64,000 bases of DNA. Source: Silurus meridionalis. Its lineage: Eukaryota; Chordata; Actinopteri; Siluriformes; Siluridae. Of this stretch, positions 26,266 through 38,676 are shown piece after piece. The stretch is from NCBI RefSeq assembly GCF_014805685.1, contig NC_060885.1:5662132-5726131 (forward strand). The letters run 5' to 3'. Under the pieces are notes generated by a model. That model was not told where the DNA came from. It ran no database searches and worked only from the letters and a program-made list of their open reading frames with translations. The first letter of the stretch is position 1, and the number at the start of each line of letters is the position of its first letter. Both the position numbers and the translations under genes were made by a program.

Positions 26266-26411
26266 GCTTAATGAGATACTAAATCGTAAAGTGTGTATGT
26301 GGGAATGCTGCTTTGAGTTGTCGAATTTACCAAATACTTCCAATTTTTCTGTTCAATCAGGACAGTTTAACTGTAATGCGTTGTATTTCATCAATGTAAT
26401 GCTGTGCTTTA

Positions 26412-26762
26412 CAATGTAATGCTTTGTATTTCATCATCTCAGCCTCGACATGGTGTTCAATGCCTTCACAACTCCCCAGTCTCAAATTTCAGATGTAATA
26501 ATATTGCCTGGATTCATTGAACCACTGGCGTTCTTTCACAGGGATCATCTGCCAGTGGGCACAAAATGCTGATGATAGAACTTCCTGGCTAGTACAGATG
26601 TCTTTTTTTCTTCTTTATAACAGTGTTCATTGAATGATCTGTTCCTGAAAGCACTGGGTCCCACTGGTAAACAGGTAAATAACAAAAGGGATGATTTTAT
26701 GAATTCGAAGTCCCTGGGAAAGTACTGAATCATATTAGATGTCCATGCTGAAATATGTCAAT
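26412..26762. repeat. Unclassified 350-bp repeat, copy A
   Basis: Nearly co-linear with 29251-29607, with small indels. Landmarks include AATGTAATGCTTTGTATTTC, TCTCAAATTTCAGATGTAA and GGGATCATCTGCCAGTGGGC. Same orientation. No terminal inverted repeats or ORF. It could be a local duplication or an undescribed dispersed repeat. Confidence 0.8.
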
Positions 26763-26767
26763 TATAT

Positions 26768-27065
26768 GTTATAATTCAATTCAAGTCTATTCAAGAAGCT
26801 TTTATTGTCACATTTTATACACAAATGAGACAACTTTCCTCCAGAACCTTAATGCTACATTTAACAACATAAAGCTACATAACAGAAAGCACAGAGCTAA
26901 GGACTAGTACGTGTCCTCACCACATAAAGTGCATCGTGTGCAACCTGGTGCAAACAGTGCAAGACAGACAGTGCAAAGACAACACAAGTTAGTGTAGGAC
27001 AAATACACAAAACACAAAATATCCAAAACACAAAATTCATTCCATATTCACAAAGACCCCCAGCT
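26768..27065 (-). repeat. Interspersed repeat, probably LINE-derived
   Basis: AATTCAATTCAAGTCTATTC at the left edge, then TTTTATTGTCACATTTTATA, AAAGTGCATCGTGTGCAACC and repeated AGTGCAA words. This arrangement recurs in fish genomes as far as I recall. The left edge, reversed, gives a short GAATTGAATT tandem like a LINE tail. Clade unknown. Confidence 0.45.
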
Positions 27066-27537
27066 TAACAAAAGCTATAGTTTATCATTTTTAAACAAAA
27101 AAGACAAACTACACTTCTGGTGCGTTGGTGTAAATATTGCATCTACTGCTTGACTTCACCTGCAGCCCACAGAGAGTTTGAATCTTTCCAGTGGTGTGAG
27201 GTGAGAAATGCGATGTGTTGTACTGAGAAGTGGCTTTCTGACACCCAAGCTGAAGACATCTGGGTGGAGTTGAGCTTTGCATATATACAGGGTGTGTGTG
27301 TGTGTGTTTGTGAATGTCAGACCAAACTTTAGACCACAGCATGTTTCTGATGATACTCCAGCCTCCTGAAATATTTACCTCTTGCAATAGCCTTCTAAAC
27401 AGTAGAGGAAACATATTTATCATATTTGGTCATTCTGAAATGCATTGCATTTAAAAATATGCGTTTATTAGTTATTGAAGACATGTTGGTGCCTTTGGGT
27501 GAACATTAGCAAACTTTAAATCCTGATGGTTAGATAA

Positions 27538-27805
27538 ACTATATGGACAAACGTATTTGGACACCTAGCCATATTTGTTTCTTCTCTAAATTGTTACCAC
27601 AAAATTGGAGGTACACAATTGTTTAGGATGTCTTTGTGCACAAAGCCACGGACAAATCCTTTACATGGGTTGAAGTTGAAGATCTTTCGCCTCACCTTAC
27701 CTACATCAGTAGAATTGTGGGTGAATCTAGTGGAACATCTTCCACTAGATTGTGACGAGTGAAGGTTATTACAATGTTAGGGTTCAGGTGTCCACAAACG
27801 TTTTC
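27538..27805 (+). mobile_element. Deleted Tc1-like relic
   Basis: The left end ACTATATGGACAAACGTATT matches the terminal repeat at 13384. It is followed by a shortened interior ending in AGGTGTCCACAAACGTTTT, so most of the transposase region is gone. Roughly 270 bp. Confidence 0.75.
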
Positions 27806-27955
27806 GAAAGGGGTTTCCATGACCTTTCGAGTAAAATGTTCGGAAGTACCAAGTGGAATTAGTGTGAGGTTTTAGAAAGTTATAACAAAAGTAACAACAA
27901 CAAAAACCTTCAAACATGTACATTTACTCTGGAATTATAACATTGTTTTGTGTTG

Positions 27956-28040
27956 GGGACTAAATGTGGAATAGGATTTTCAAAAAACACATATGGTTCT
28001 TATGGTCAGATGTCCACAAACTTTTGTCCAAACAAGGTAC
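27956..28040 (+). mobile_element. Tc1-like 3' terminal fragment
   Basis: GGGACTAAATGTGGAATAGG through AACTTTTGTCCAAACAAGG is the last 85 bp of the same family. It may be the original right end of 27538-27805, displaced by a 150-bp insertion, or a second copy. Confidence 0.6.
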
Positions 28041-29250
28041 AGTACATGGGGAGGAATCTAAAATGAAGTAACTGCAATAATTGTGTTTACAGTGAAATAT
28101 TGTAAGTATACGTTTGTTGATTTTATGTTAAAAACCCCTGCATCTTAAAAGTCTTGATGTAATCAACAGTTAAAAAAGTATGTCTTTCAAGGTGGTTCCA
28201 GATCAATACTCAGGAGGAATTTGAGTTAATGTTTTAATGATTATTACTTAATAAATGATGCATTTTTACCAACTTCTGGATGATCTGCTGACTTTTTTGT
28301 TGCAACCTTTAGGACACCATGTTTTTTTGTTTGTTTTTGCTGTTTTTGTTGTTGTTTTATTGCCAACCATATTTTTAAATAAAATAAAAAAATTATATAT
28401 GATCAAATCTATTCGATGATACATTTAAAAGGTTTAATGCCTTTTTCATATTTTTGTATTTTAATTTTTGTTTTAATTATTTTATTTGTATAGGTATTGT
28501 ATTATGTAATTATGCAAATTTGTTTAATGTATTTTTGACAGTTGTTCTTTTTTTTTTTTTGCAATGCATTTGCTTACATTTTAAATATCACTATGAATGT
28601 TAAATAAAAATGTAAATGTTTAATATGATTATAAAAAGAAATATTAACTTAAAGGCAAGTGCTTGAATATATTTCAGGGTATATGGATGCTTTTACTTCT
28701 AAAAAAGACCAGCAACCCCATCACAAAGGTATTTTGGATTTGTATAATCCAAACAGACTGCACAGAAAGTCGAATTAGGCAGGTGCATAACCTGAATCTT
28801 AATATGAGAAAATTTCCTCACATAAATATTGTTGTAACTTTTAAACTTAATTTGCAAATTCCCTCTTACACAGTGAATAAAAATTTAAAGTCTTAATGAT
28901 ACATAAAATTACGTCCAAATCCTTAAAATCCAGCGAAATCTACTGTATGGTTTTACTTTCTATCTCTCCATTCAGGCAGAGCATAAGTGTGAACCCCACT
29001 AAACACTTACATTACATCTCTAATGCTAACTAAGAGGAGATATTTCTTCTTTGCAGGCAATTTAAAACATCACGTTTCTCTCCTGCTTTTATGGAAATGG
29101 AGAAAATGAGTTTCCAATTTCATCAAGGCTCATAACCCAATTTTTTGGGGGGTATTATTGCAATTTATTTGCAGAAAGTCAAAAAGCCAGTCAGCTATAT
29201 TATAGATCTTTTACTTTGCTTTGGGCACAAACGGTATGAGATCATTCTGC
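28041..29250. other. Unique AT-rich sequence
   Basis: T-rich homopolymer stretches near 28320-28380 and 28540-28560. No gene seen; the 77-codon ORF at 28663 has no domain. Confidence 0.35.
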
Positions 29251-29607
29251 CAATGTAATGCTTTGTATTTCATCATCTCAGCCTCCGCAATGGTGCTCAA
29301 TGGGCTAACAACTCCCCAGTCTCAAATTTCAGATGTAACAATATTGCCTGGATTCATTGAACCACCAGGTTTCTTTCACAGGGATCATCTGCCAGTGGGC
29401 ACAAAATGTTGATGATAGAACTTCCTGGCTAGTACATATGTCTTTTTTTCTTCTTTATAACAGTGTTCATTAAATGATCTGTTCCTGAAAGCACTGGGTT
29501 CCAATGGTAAACAGGTAAATAACAAATGGCAAGGGATGATTTGATGAAGTCATTGTCTCTGAGAAAGAAATTAATCATATAAGATATCCATGCTGAAAGA
29601 TATCAAT
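29251..29607. repeat. Unclassified 350-bp repeat, copy B
   Basis: Direct copy of 26412-26762 at 2.8 kb distance, sharing the phrases CCTGGATTCATTGAACCAC and TAGAACTTCCTGGCTAGTAC. Differences are scattered substitutions and a few indels, so the duplication is not very recent. Confidence 0.8.
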
Positions 29608-29819
29608 GCAATGCTAACTAAGATGTATGCTATATGGGGCTTATTTGAGTGTCAAGACCAAAAATCGTAATGTTTTAAAAGGGAACTTTTTTTGCTGACA
29701 CACCAAGCACAGGAGCACCACAATTATTAAGATGCAACAATATTCCATCTAGTTCACAAGTTTTACATTTTTACAGCTTCTGCCATGAGATATACTGTAA
29801 CTTTCTAAAATCTCAGCCA
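29608..29819. other. Unique AT-rich sequence
   Basis: No recognised features. Confidence 0.3.
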
Positions 29820-30290
29820 TTACTTGTATCTAGAACCCTCATTTCTGCATGGCATGAGTTATACGACGCATCAACGTCTCTCATTTTGGGCGCTGCATAC
29901 ATCTACGCCCGGGCTGATTTAAGGGGTTTTGGGGAAAGCCTGAGGCCAGTTATCCTAAGAGCCCCCCGCTCTCTCCACCCCGCCTCACCCCTGACAGCAG
30001 TGGGACCGCCTGGCAGAATAAAAGCCAGGCAATAAAAGCAAGGAGGAGGCATTGAATGGGGGGGCACCCTCAGGCAATGGCCCATGTGGCCTCTGGATAA
30101 ATCCTCCACTGAAAGCTTAATAATCCAGACACGGGCAGACCGAAAGCGCGAGGACAGCCTTTAATCCAAAACAACAGCACCCTCTTAATTTGTTCCTTTT
30201 GTCTTCTAATAGTGGGATATCTGAGAGAGAATCCTTGTTTTTGAGACGTATCAATAGAACTAGCTACTTCAAATAGGTTTGGGATCACAA
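29820..30290. other. Candidate conserved non-coding block
   Basis: GC-rich for this window and free of repeats, with AAAGCTTAATAATCC-type AT cores and several CpGs. Two minus-strand ORFs (68-72 codons) show no domain and overlap in different frames. Possibly regulatory. Confidence 0.33.
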
Positions 30291-31639
30291 GTGGACTAAT
30301 GTGTTGGTATAGGACTTCTGAGGACGAGCCGAATTTTCTGTTTTGGGAGTGATGTCATGTTTCTGACGTCACGATTGAGCAAAACGACATTTATCTTAAC
30401 TCTTTGTGTAATACTGTCGACAGTTTGGCGTTTGTTTACAATTTCTAACACAATATTAAAAATAACAATAGACTTTAATTGATTTTAAGTGTAAAACAAA
30501 GTATTAAAGATATGATTGGCTAAACCCAAACCCTAACCACTATTGTTGTAACTATTATGCCTGAATGATAGCTATGGCTAAAGCGAATTATTAATTATTG
30601 AATTTCATGGTAAATGTGTACATGGTAAACAACATGAACATATAGAAATCATGTATTGCAGCACCATTTAGCCACGTCCTTCTTATTAACCATTTACCTT
30701 AAGGAAAATGTTCAGGAAAATGATCTTTTCACTCAGCTATGCATGAATGCACTCACACAATTTGGCAGTTCCTATCAATATTTTATACCTCAGCACTGTC
30801 GTCTTCTCTATCCGGATTGGTCAGAAGATACTGATTTCTTTTTCTATACAACTTTTCTGACAGCTGTGTAGAATGGCGAAAAAGTATACCTCAGGAAGTA
30901 CTGATGTCTTAAAGTAAAATATTCTTATTAAATATTTTTTTGTTTTTGATATATGATGAATATATGAAGCTTATTTTTAGTCATGTTTGTTCATTTCAAG
31001 CATAATTTAGTTGTCTTTAAGAAATCAACTGTTTCTTGCTAAATAATTGGTCTCTTGATTACGCCAATAAAATGAATTAAATAATTTTGGGCTTGTTTTA
31101 AATAAATTAATTATTGCTCTATTTAATTATTTTATTTTTTGTGCATTAAAACCCCACTTTTTGGCAAAGAATGTATGTACTTTTATGACCGTGTCCTTAT
31201 TTATGCCCAACAAAATAGGAAAAAATTAAATAAACTGTTGAAGAAGGATTAATTGCAGTGACTAACCTGTGAGGATTGTCTGTTCTGCCAAGAGAACTGT
31301 AGGTAATGACAATAGTTTGTAATTTTTTGGTTAATTTTCCTGTTTCTAATTATAGGCTACAGAACAGTAGACAAAAACAAAGAAAATAATATGCATTTTT
31401 AAATAAAACAATTCAGTGTGGATATTGCCGTAGTTTGTGTGTGACATGTAATGCTTAATTGCCTAATGGACTGCTATCACGCCTGCAATAGTGATCAATT
31501 CAGCCGTTGAAATTTTTCAGATAATCGCAATTTTCAAATCTAAGTTTGTACATGATGATGGTTCAAGTCGCAAACTCTTGTCTTAAACGAAAAAAACACC
31601 AAAAATGAAATATTCTCTCAGGTTAGCTGGAGAGGAATT
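30291..31639. other. Unique sequence
   Basis: Mostly AT-rich. A TCCGGATTGGTCAGAAGATA segment at 30811 belongs to the short TTCTGATTGGTCAGAA repeat also at 62973. No gene. Confidence 0.33.
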
Positions 31640-32404
31640 TTTTTTGTGTGACACGTGCTGATTCCCCCACAACACCACCCTGCCTCGCACTGACCCTACT
31701 TTGCATGATAATAGATTGTTTGAAGAGGGAGGTTGCGTCTCACTTTCTGCCAAATACATGCTAATTACGACAGCAAGGGGTCAAACTAATTAGCTCCGAC
31801 TATGAACTCGAATGTATCTATTTCACGTGAGACCTAGACAGCCAAAGCGGCTATGACTTTCCAGAACGTTCGAAAGCTGTCCTTTTACTGTTTTATTGTA
31901 CTTTTTTCCTCATTTCCCTATTTCCATTACCCTGAAGAGCATGCTAATAATCACCCGATTATTAGCGTGATTATCCGTTGCGTTCGGGCGCTGCAGCAGA
32001 CGGGCCCATTAACAAGTCGAATGTCCTGCTCTATCAGATCACGGGTCAACACACACCATTAGATCTGCAGCGAATCATAACTGTCTTTGTTTAGCCTCGC
32101 TAAGTAAAGCATATCATTACAAGGCGCTGATGGTGCTTAAGTGGTAGTTTAAAGGTCCATAAATTCAATTAGACACAATTTAATCCTGCCTTCCTCTGCC
32201 TTTTTTTTCTTTTACTCACTGATCCATGCTACGGCTGGAGTTTTGAAGAATTATCGCGTGAGATTTCCATTTATATTGTCATTTTAATGGCACCTCTCTG
32301 GAGCGTGAGGGCCTCAGATGCTTACAGAGCCACAATCACAGCTCGGATCTCCCACAGGACATTGGGCAGTCATTAGAGCGCCCTGCAAAAGGAGACACCC
32401 CACT
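31640..32404. other. Candidate conserved non-coding block
   Basis: Repeat-free and balanced with clustered homeodomain-like cores (TGCTAATTACGAC, AACTAATTAGCTCC near 31760-31795; ATTATTAGCGTGATTATCC near 31957). No splice-flanked ORF. A good candidate enhancer cluster by texture only. Confidence 0.35.
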
Positions 32405-32446
<42 letters not shown>

Positions 32447-32454
32447 CACACACA
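32405..32454. repeat. (CA)n microsatellite
   Basis: About 24 CA units with one G interruption. It seeds the 169-codon Thr/His-rich ORF that starts at 32318, which is not a gene. Confidence 0.95.
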
Positions 32455-33394
32455 GTGTCTACTCTATACTGTTTTCTGTTTGCCTCTCAGGATGAATGCT
32501 CCAGTTTACCAGCAGTCACCAAGAAGTCCAGACACACATCCATATGTCTGCTTCCTTGCTCTCCATCCTGATAAAGCCCCATGCTACATTCCCATCCCTC
32601 CCCAAACTTGTCCTTATCCCTTTGTGGCCCAGACAGAGCCTCCTCGGGGCTCAACTCCTCAGAGAGGACAGGAGGGAGGGAGGGAGGGATGGAGGGATGG
32701 GTCTGTTCTAAAAAAGAGCAGCTGCTGTGAAAGAGTGCCATTTCCCCCTGCTGCCACCACTCTGGCAACCAGTAATACCCGTACACACAAACACACACAC
32801 ACACACCCGCACACACGCCACCCCTAGCCTTGCCTCCCTATTAATATGCAGATGAACTTGTTTCTCTTAGTTGTGAACTCCAGTGACAAAGCGGGAAAGC
32901 ATATGCTTAAAATATTTATGATCTTATCCAGTAATTAAGAGCGAGCGAGGCTCTCGGTGAGCGAGTCGCAGCAAAGCAGGCTGGGGTGAAGCAAGCGATC
33001 ATGTGTGCAAAAAAAAAAAAAGGAAAGGAAAGGAAAAAAAGAAAGCAACACATACATGCAAATCCACATGCAGACACAGACAGAATTCTCATATTGCTAA
33101 GGAATTTCATGGCCTCATCGGGAGAAAGTACAGAAAAAAAGGATTTTTTTTTACTAATGAACTAAACTAGACCTTTTTTGTAATTAGTTTCTTATTACAG
33201 CTCATTTAGCAAAACAAAGTAGTTGACAGAACAACGTTTCAGAATGCCCGATTCTGATTGGTCGAAGAGAGTTCAATTGTTTCCTCTGATATCAACACCT
33301 AGAGTGCTTTAAACAATGAACATTGCAACGAAGCAGCTTTTCAGAATGAAATAGATTATAACTATCAATTTCAACATTATAAATTAGGCCTTAT
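32455..33394. other. Unique sequence
   Basis: 32455-32960 is GC-balanced and contains a GGGAGGGAGGGAGGGAT purine run at 32673 (quadruplex-prone) and a short CA run at 32788. TTCTGATTGG occurs at 33252. No supported gene. Confidence 0.3.
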
Positions 33395-33535
33395 ACGTTT
33401 ATCCCTAATGAACGAGAACGAAACTTCTTGAGATGGTAGAAGAAAAAAGAAGAAACCTTGAGAGGAACCGGACTCAAACGGAGGAGCTTATCCACATCTG
33501 TGTGGCAGCAGCTCTAACATGATTATGTGAATATT
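33395..33535 (-). repeat. LINE 3' end relic, inverted
   Basis: TTTATCCCTAATGAACGAG and CCTTGAGAGGAACCGGACTC are the reverse complement of the family at 38030-38130. A/G-rich insertion inside. Confidence 0.55.
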
Positions 33536-33894
33536 ATATGATCGTTCCTAAATTTTATTGCTTCTACAGTTACAGCTATTACAGGGACTTGTATGTGTAC
33601 TGGATTAAATTAAGGGCAGATTTTTTACTAGAATGAAATGTGTAGAACAAAATGTAAACCAGCTAAACAGTGATAGGAGTGTGTTCAATCAGAAATCAGA
33701 AACTGTAATGAGCTTTATTGGTTGTTGTAACATGGACTTACATCAAGATACTATATACAAGCTACATAAAGCTTCATATATAAACTTGAAGCCATTTATT
33801 CTTCTGCTGTTACACTGCTTACAATGTTCCACATGATAATGGTTGTACTGAACTGTTACTTCAAATCACCTTGTCAGCAGCGTTCACAGTGTTT

Positions 33895-34271
<377 letters not shown>

Positions 34272-35581
34272 GCCTTAATCACCTTTAGAGTGTTATTAAA
34301 TGCTCTTCATAATCTTATAAAGAACGTTTTAAAGAATACAATTTCTGTTTAGGGGAAGGAGTCTCCAGTCTCAGCAATTTGCCACAATCTGTAATCAAAG
34401 TTTTCTTACATGAGAAAGTCTTCAGGTCTGAACAGTTTGGGGTTCTCACTAAAATAACCAGCTTTTGCTGTAAAAACTGAATCTGGCAAGGAAACGACTG
34501 CTTACAGCTGCTACAGTGTTAGCCCTCAGCTGGACTCTAACTGCAAGCGATCTGAACAGCTTACAAACATGGCCTACAACACAGCAGACTACTACACCCA
34601 AATCACAACCACACTATTGTGCTAATGAGACAGTTTTTTTTATATATACACACACACAAACACACACACTTATGCAGGACAGATAAAGAGCTCAATCCTC
34701 ATTACTATTTTTTGCAAACTATACCCTCTGGTTTCTCACTCTCACAGTTGATATTAAGTCTTTTTAAAGTGTTTCTCCCGGGTTTTGGATATCTTGTCGC
34801 TCGACTCAGTTCTATGTTTTTGACCTCATGATTTAGATTTAAACTGCAACTGCATTTATCCCAGCTCTTGTTACATGACACACAGAATTAAATGTAACTC
34901 TAAATGAAAAAAAAAAAAAACACGATCTAAAGCGGTAATCTTGTGAATCTTTTTTCCTGACTGTTTTGTTCTTTACAAAATGTTGTGGTAATAACTTAGT
35001 TAGCATCCCTGGTGGTGCATCAATGCTGGAGTTCACTAGTTAAAAGCCTACAAAGTTTATGGTTGAAGGATAAAGGTTGCGAGAGGTGTGGCGAGTAAAA
35101 AATGTAAACATACAAACATAATGCAGATCAGATCTCATTCACTAAAACAAGGCGTGACATAAAAAAAATAATAAGCTTTGCATTTATGCATGTGCACACT
35201 TGACCATGGGTTTCCTGGATTTCTCTTCTGCTACTCTTTTTTTCTGCATGCTGAATCTTATTATTCATGTAGCACATCAATGAAACATGCAAAATGATGA
35301 GCATGCTCCATACACACCTATTTTCTCTCTTAGTCTCTCACTTCCTATGTCTCTCTGTCTTTCTCTCTACATCTGCAGGATGTGATCCGGCTCTGGATGG
35401 AGCGTCCCCTATGTTCAGCACTCAGGTTGATTGCACTCGACGTGCAGCGTGGAGATGAAAGCAGGGCAGACAGCTGGCCCAGTGCTCTCCTGCTCTCCCC
35501 ACACCTCACTCACCTCCTCCTCCTCCTCGCTCCATCCTGGGGGACCGGCACCTCTCCTGCACATCCGTGGGCCTTCGTGTG

Positions 35582-35586
<5 letters not shown>
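34272..35586. other. Unique sequence
   Basis: No gene supported. A pyrimidine tract ending in CTGCAG at 35374-35379 and the downstream open frame look exon-like, but the frame runs into the (TC)n and shows no domain. Confidence 0.3.

Positions 35587-35632
<46 letters not shown>
35587..35632. repeat. (TC)n microsatellite
   Basis: About 22 TC units. Confidence 0.95.
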
Positions 35633-35634
<2 letters not shown>

Positions 35635-36394
35635 GTGTCTGCCTAATCTCTGTTTTTTTGTCCGAGACTACGTTCTTGTCTCTCTGCTTCAGGCAGCTCG
35701 GCATTAGCGAGCTCGCCATCTCGCCGCCGCTCTGTGCCACACTGGCTCAGCTTTGTCAATAATCATTTATTTGTTGCCGGCAACGTTACATCTGACCTGC
35801 CTGTTTCATCAATTATGGATAGATTATTGGATGGGAACATCTGCACGAGCCTGTACTCACCTCGTGGCTGAGATTAGATCAAGTATTAAACTGTTGTTTA
35901 TTGTCAGGCCAAAACTTGGTTGTGAAGAGCTGTAGGGGAATTGCTCTGAGCCTCGGCGCTAAAGAAAACACAACTCCCATCAGCGGGCACCTCGATTGTT
36001 CAGCTGTGGCACCCACAAAGCCCCTGCCCGTACTCCAACAACCACCCCCCTGCCCCCATATACACACACACATATACAAACACACAAACCTTCTGTATGA
36101 TGATGGCCATGCATTATTTACAGGTATTACTGGTTGTTATAAGGTGTACAATAAGGGCTCCTGGCAGACGAGGTGGTTAGTACTTGTTTTGTTGCGCTGG
36201 AAAATGCATGAGGCTGAACAAGCCGATCTAGAGCACCAGGCTCAGGCGAGCATATGGAGCTGCAGCACGTTGCCAAAAGCGACCGGCTTAGCTGGAACTC
36301 AAAACCCTAGCAGCATCCATGAAAAGAACCAACCTCTGGTGACTGAGCTTTAAATAAACCCTTTAAATCCCAAAATGTTCTGCAGTGCACTTTT

Positions 36395-36399
<5 letters not shown>
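35633..36399. other. Complex unique sequence
   Basis: Balanced composition. The plus-strand 150-codon ORF at 35901-36353 is the longest low-repeat ORF here, but contains a poly-His/Thr stretch and no domain. Probably chance. Confidence 0.3.

Positions 36400-36466
<67 letters not shown>
36400..36466. repeat. (TA)n microsatellite
   Basis: About 33 TA units directly abutting the MITE-like repeat that starts at 36467. Confidence 0.95.
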
Positions 36467-36469
<3 letters not shown>

Positions 36470-37063
36470 GCTGTTAAAATTAACATATTAATAATTCATC
36501 AAAAACAATTAATTTTAACAGCACTAATTTTATCAACACGCGATTAAGGCAGTTTTGTTTGACCATCTTAATTCAAAATATAAATAAATAAATATAAAAA
36601 AGGTGGAAATAAAACCTTCAACACAACACACATTTAATCACCATTTCCTTTCTTTACTCAGGTATAAAAAATACAGAAAATCCACCAATTATGCAATAAT
36701 TCTTATTACTAATAATTCCAATTACAATAATTATTATTAACAAACATTTGGTTTACTGATGTCTCAAAGTCTCAAATCAAGCACCAAAATCCACCATAAA
36801 GCACGCAATTGAAATCCGACAATTAAAACTGTCTGTTTGGAAACATAGTAAGAGTTCAGTGTGGAGTGCCGATGATTTACAGTATGTAATTTAAAACACC
36901 ATAATTACTTTAAAACAATTACAAGAGTATCTTGACAAGCTGCCCTGTCATCTGAAAATGTGAACAGACCTGTCTGTTTGAGCACCTGGCCCAGTGCAAA
37001 GAAAGAGAAGTAATGGGAACGTGTGTTTTTTCTTTTTTCCATGTGCTTAATAGACATGAACGA
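36467..37063 (+). mobile_element. MITE-like repeat, 5' part, interrupted by the DIRS element
   Basis: Opens with GGGCTGTTAAAATTAAC and carries a short hairpin: GCTGTTAAAATTA at 36470-36482 pairs with TAATTTTAACAGC at 36510-36522. It ends in AGTGCAAAGAAAGAGAAGTA and TAATAGACATGAACGAGTT. The same two phrases recur at 40345 and 40673, on the far side of the DIRS block. Probably a hAT-type derivative; no ORF. Confidence 0.6.
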
Positions 37064-37499
37064 GTTTCTCTCTAGGTTAAGTATGTAACCCTGGTTCCCT
37101 GAGGGAATGAGACGCTGCATCAAGAACGCTTTGGGAATGCTTCTGCGTTGTCCATGCTCTGAATCAGATGTGTAATCAGTCCAATAGAAAGCATGGCATC
37201 ACCGGCGGGGTGACGTCATGTCAAGGAAGCTATAAACGCACATGGAGTGAAACTGGCGCTAGCTTCTGAAAATGGAGGTAAGTGCTAAAGGGACGCAGGC
37301 AGTGTGGCATGGAGATGCAGCGCCTCATTCACTCAAAGAACCAGGTTACATACATAACCTAGAGAAGTTCCCTTTCAGGACCTCAAGCTGCATCAACAAT
37401 ACTTTGGGAACGAGAATTCAATCATACCAGAATGACCAATCCAGGCCAAGAGTGGTGCGAGCACTGGACACAGTCAGTTAGCTTCTCCTGGTCTTGGGC

Positions 37500-38340
37500 C
37501 TTAAAGGGAGGAGGAAAAAATGCCTGGAGGTCTCCTGCTCTCTTGAGAGAGGAGATGGCCAAAAGGAACACAGTCTTGACTATGTGGAACCTCAAAGGCA
37601 CCTAGGTCAATGGCTCAAAGGGAGGCTTAGACAGGGCCTCTAAGACCATGGCGAAGTCCCATGCAGGCACTCTAGATCGTACCGGAAACTTCATCTTCCA
37701 GGTTCCCATGGAGGAAACGTGTCACCAACGAGTTCTTACCCAGCGACTGCCCCGTGAGGGGGGGCATGATAAGTTGAAATGGCAGACACGTAAACCTTCA
37801 GGGTGGAAAGAGCCAACCTTTGGGTAAACTGTTCTTGAAGGAATTCTAGTACTGAGCCGACCGGGCAGTTAACTGGATTCAAGTGGTGGTGTTTGCACCA
37901 AACCCTGAACAGGCGTCACCTCATGGCGTATGATTCCCCTTTCTTTTAGTTCTCACTCTCCAGTGTTCTGAATTGTTTAAAGACTATAATCACACTCTTG
38001 ATGTCACCCAAATGAGGATGGTTTCCCTTTTGAGTCTGGTTCCTCTCAAGGTTTCTTTCTCATGACATCTAAGGGAGTTTTTCCTTGCCACAGTCGCCAC
38101 GGCTTGCTCATCAGGGATAAATGCACACCATTAACCTTGACTGTCGATTTCTGTGAAGCTGCTTTGAGACAATGTCTGTTGTGAAAAGCGATATAGAAAT
38201 AAACTTAACTTGACTTGACTTGACTCGTGGAGAGAGCACTGGATTGGAGGATGGTCTCTACCACCTCAGTGGAGAGACCAATCGCTAGGATCTGTGCCCC
38301 CTCAGGGGTGACAGCCACAGCTTCCACAGCTCTGGCCGGG
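37500..38340 (-). pseudogene. DIRS tyrosine recombinase remnant split by a LINE insertion
   Basis: 38340-38226 reads TPEGAQILAIGLSTEVVETI, the N-terminal recombinase lead-in. After a LINE fragment at 37940-38225 the domain resumes (NPVNCPVG; STLKVYVSAISTYHAPP) and decays with stops toward 37500. The catalytic Arg-His-Tyr set cannot be traced confidently. Confidence 0.7.
37940..38225 (+). mobile_element. LINE 3' end inserted into the DIRS element
   Basis: Contains GATGTCACCCAAATGAGGAT, GAGTCTGGTTCCTCTCAAGG and GAAGCTGCTTTGAGACAATG, then an AATAAACTTAACTTGACT-type tail of TTGACT repeats at about 38200-38224. It interrupts an otherwise co-linear recombinase reading frame, so it is younger than the DIRS insertion. 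Confidence 0.75.
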
Positions 38341-38418
38341 GATGACATACTGAGCCCCCTGCCTGAGAGAAAAGATCCCTCCTGAGAAGAATCTCCCAGG
38401 AAGGGTGTCCGAAAAGGG

Positions 38419-38676
38419 CTACCTGGCCAGCAAACCATGGCCTGCTTGGTCACCGTGGGGCCACCAAAAGGGTGTAATGAAGAACCAGAGGGGATAGTGT
38501 GATGTCTCTCGACTTGCAAGCAGGTCCACCTGTGCTCTGTAAAATCTGCCCCAAGATTGCTCCACCACCTCAGCGTGGACACCCCATTCCCTGGGCCTCG
38601 GCCCTTGTCTTAAGAGGGCATCTGCTCTCTCATTTAAGTGACCGGAGATATATGCTGCCCTTAGGTACCACTCCAC
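38419..38676 (-). pseudogene. DIRS RNase H/C-terminal pol remnant
   Basis: The 85-codon frame contains AAYISGHLNERADALLRQGP (terminal RNase H-like motif with the H-N-ADALSRQ pattern) and YRAQVDLLASRETSHYPLWF, both characteristic of the end of DIRS pol. A gap with no recognisable pol sequence lies between this and the RT remnant at 38895. Confidence 0.8.

Noticed and set aside
32318..32827. 169-codon Thr/His-rich ORF
   Set aside because: Built across two CA microsatellites; no domain.
35380..35430. Acceptor-like CTGCAG followed by a possible short exon ending at CAG/GTTGAT
   Set aside because: Short, no family resemblance, donor weak, adjacent to a TC repeat.
35901..36353. 150-codon plus-strand ORF
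   Set aside because: No recognisable motif and no splice sites; possible but unsupported.
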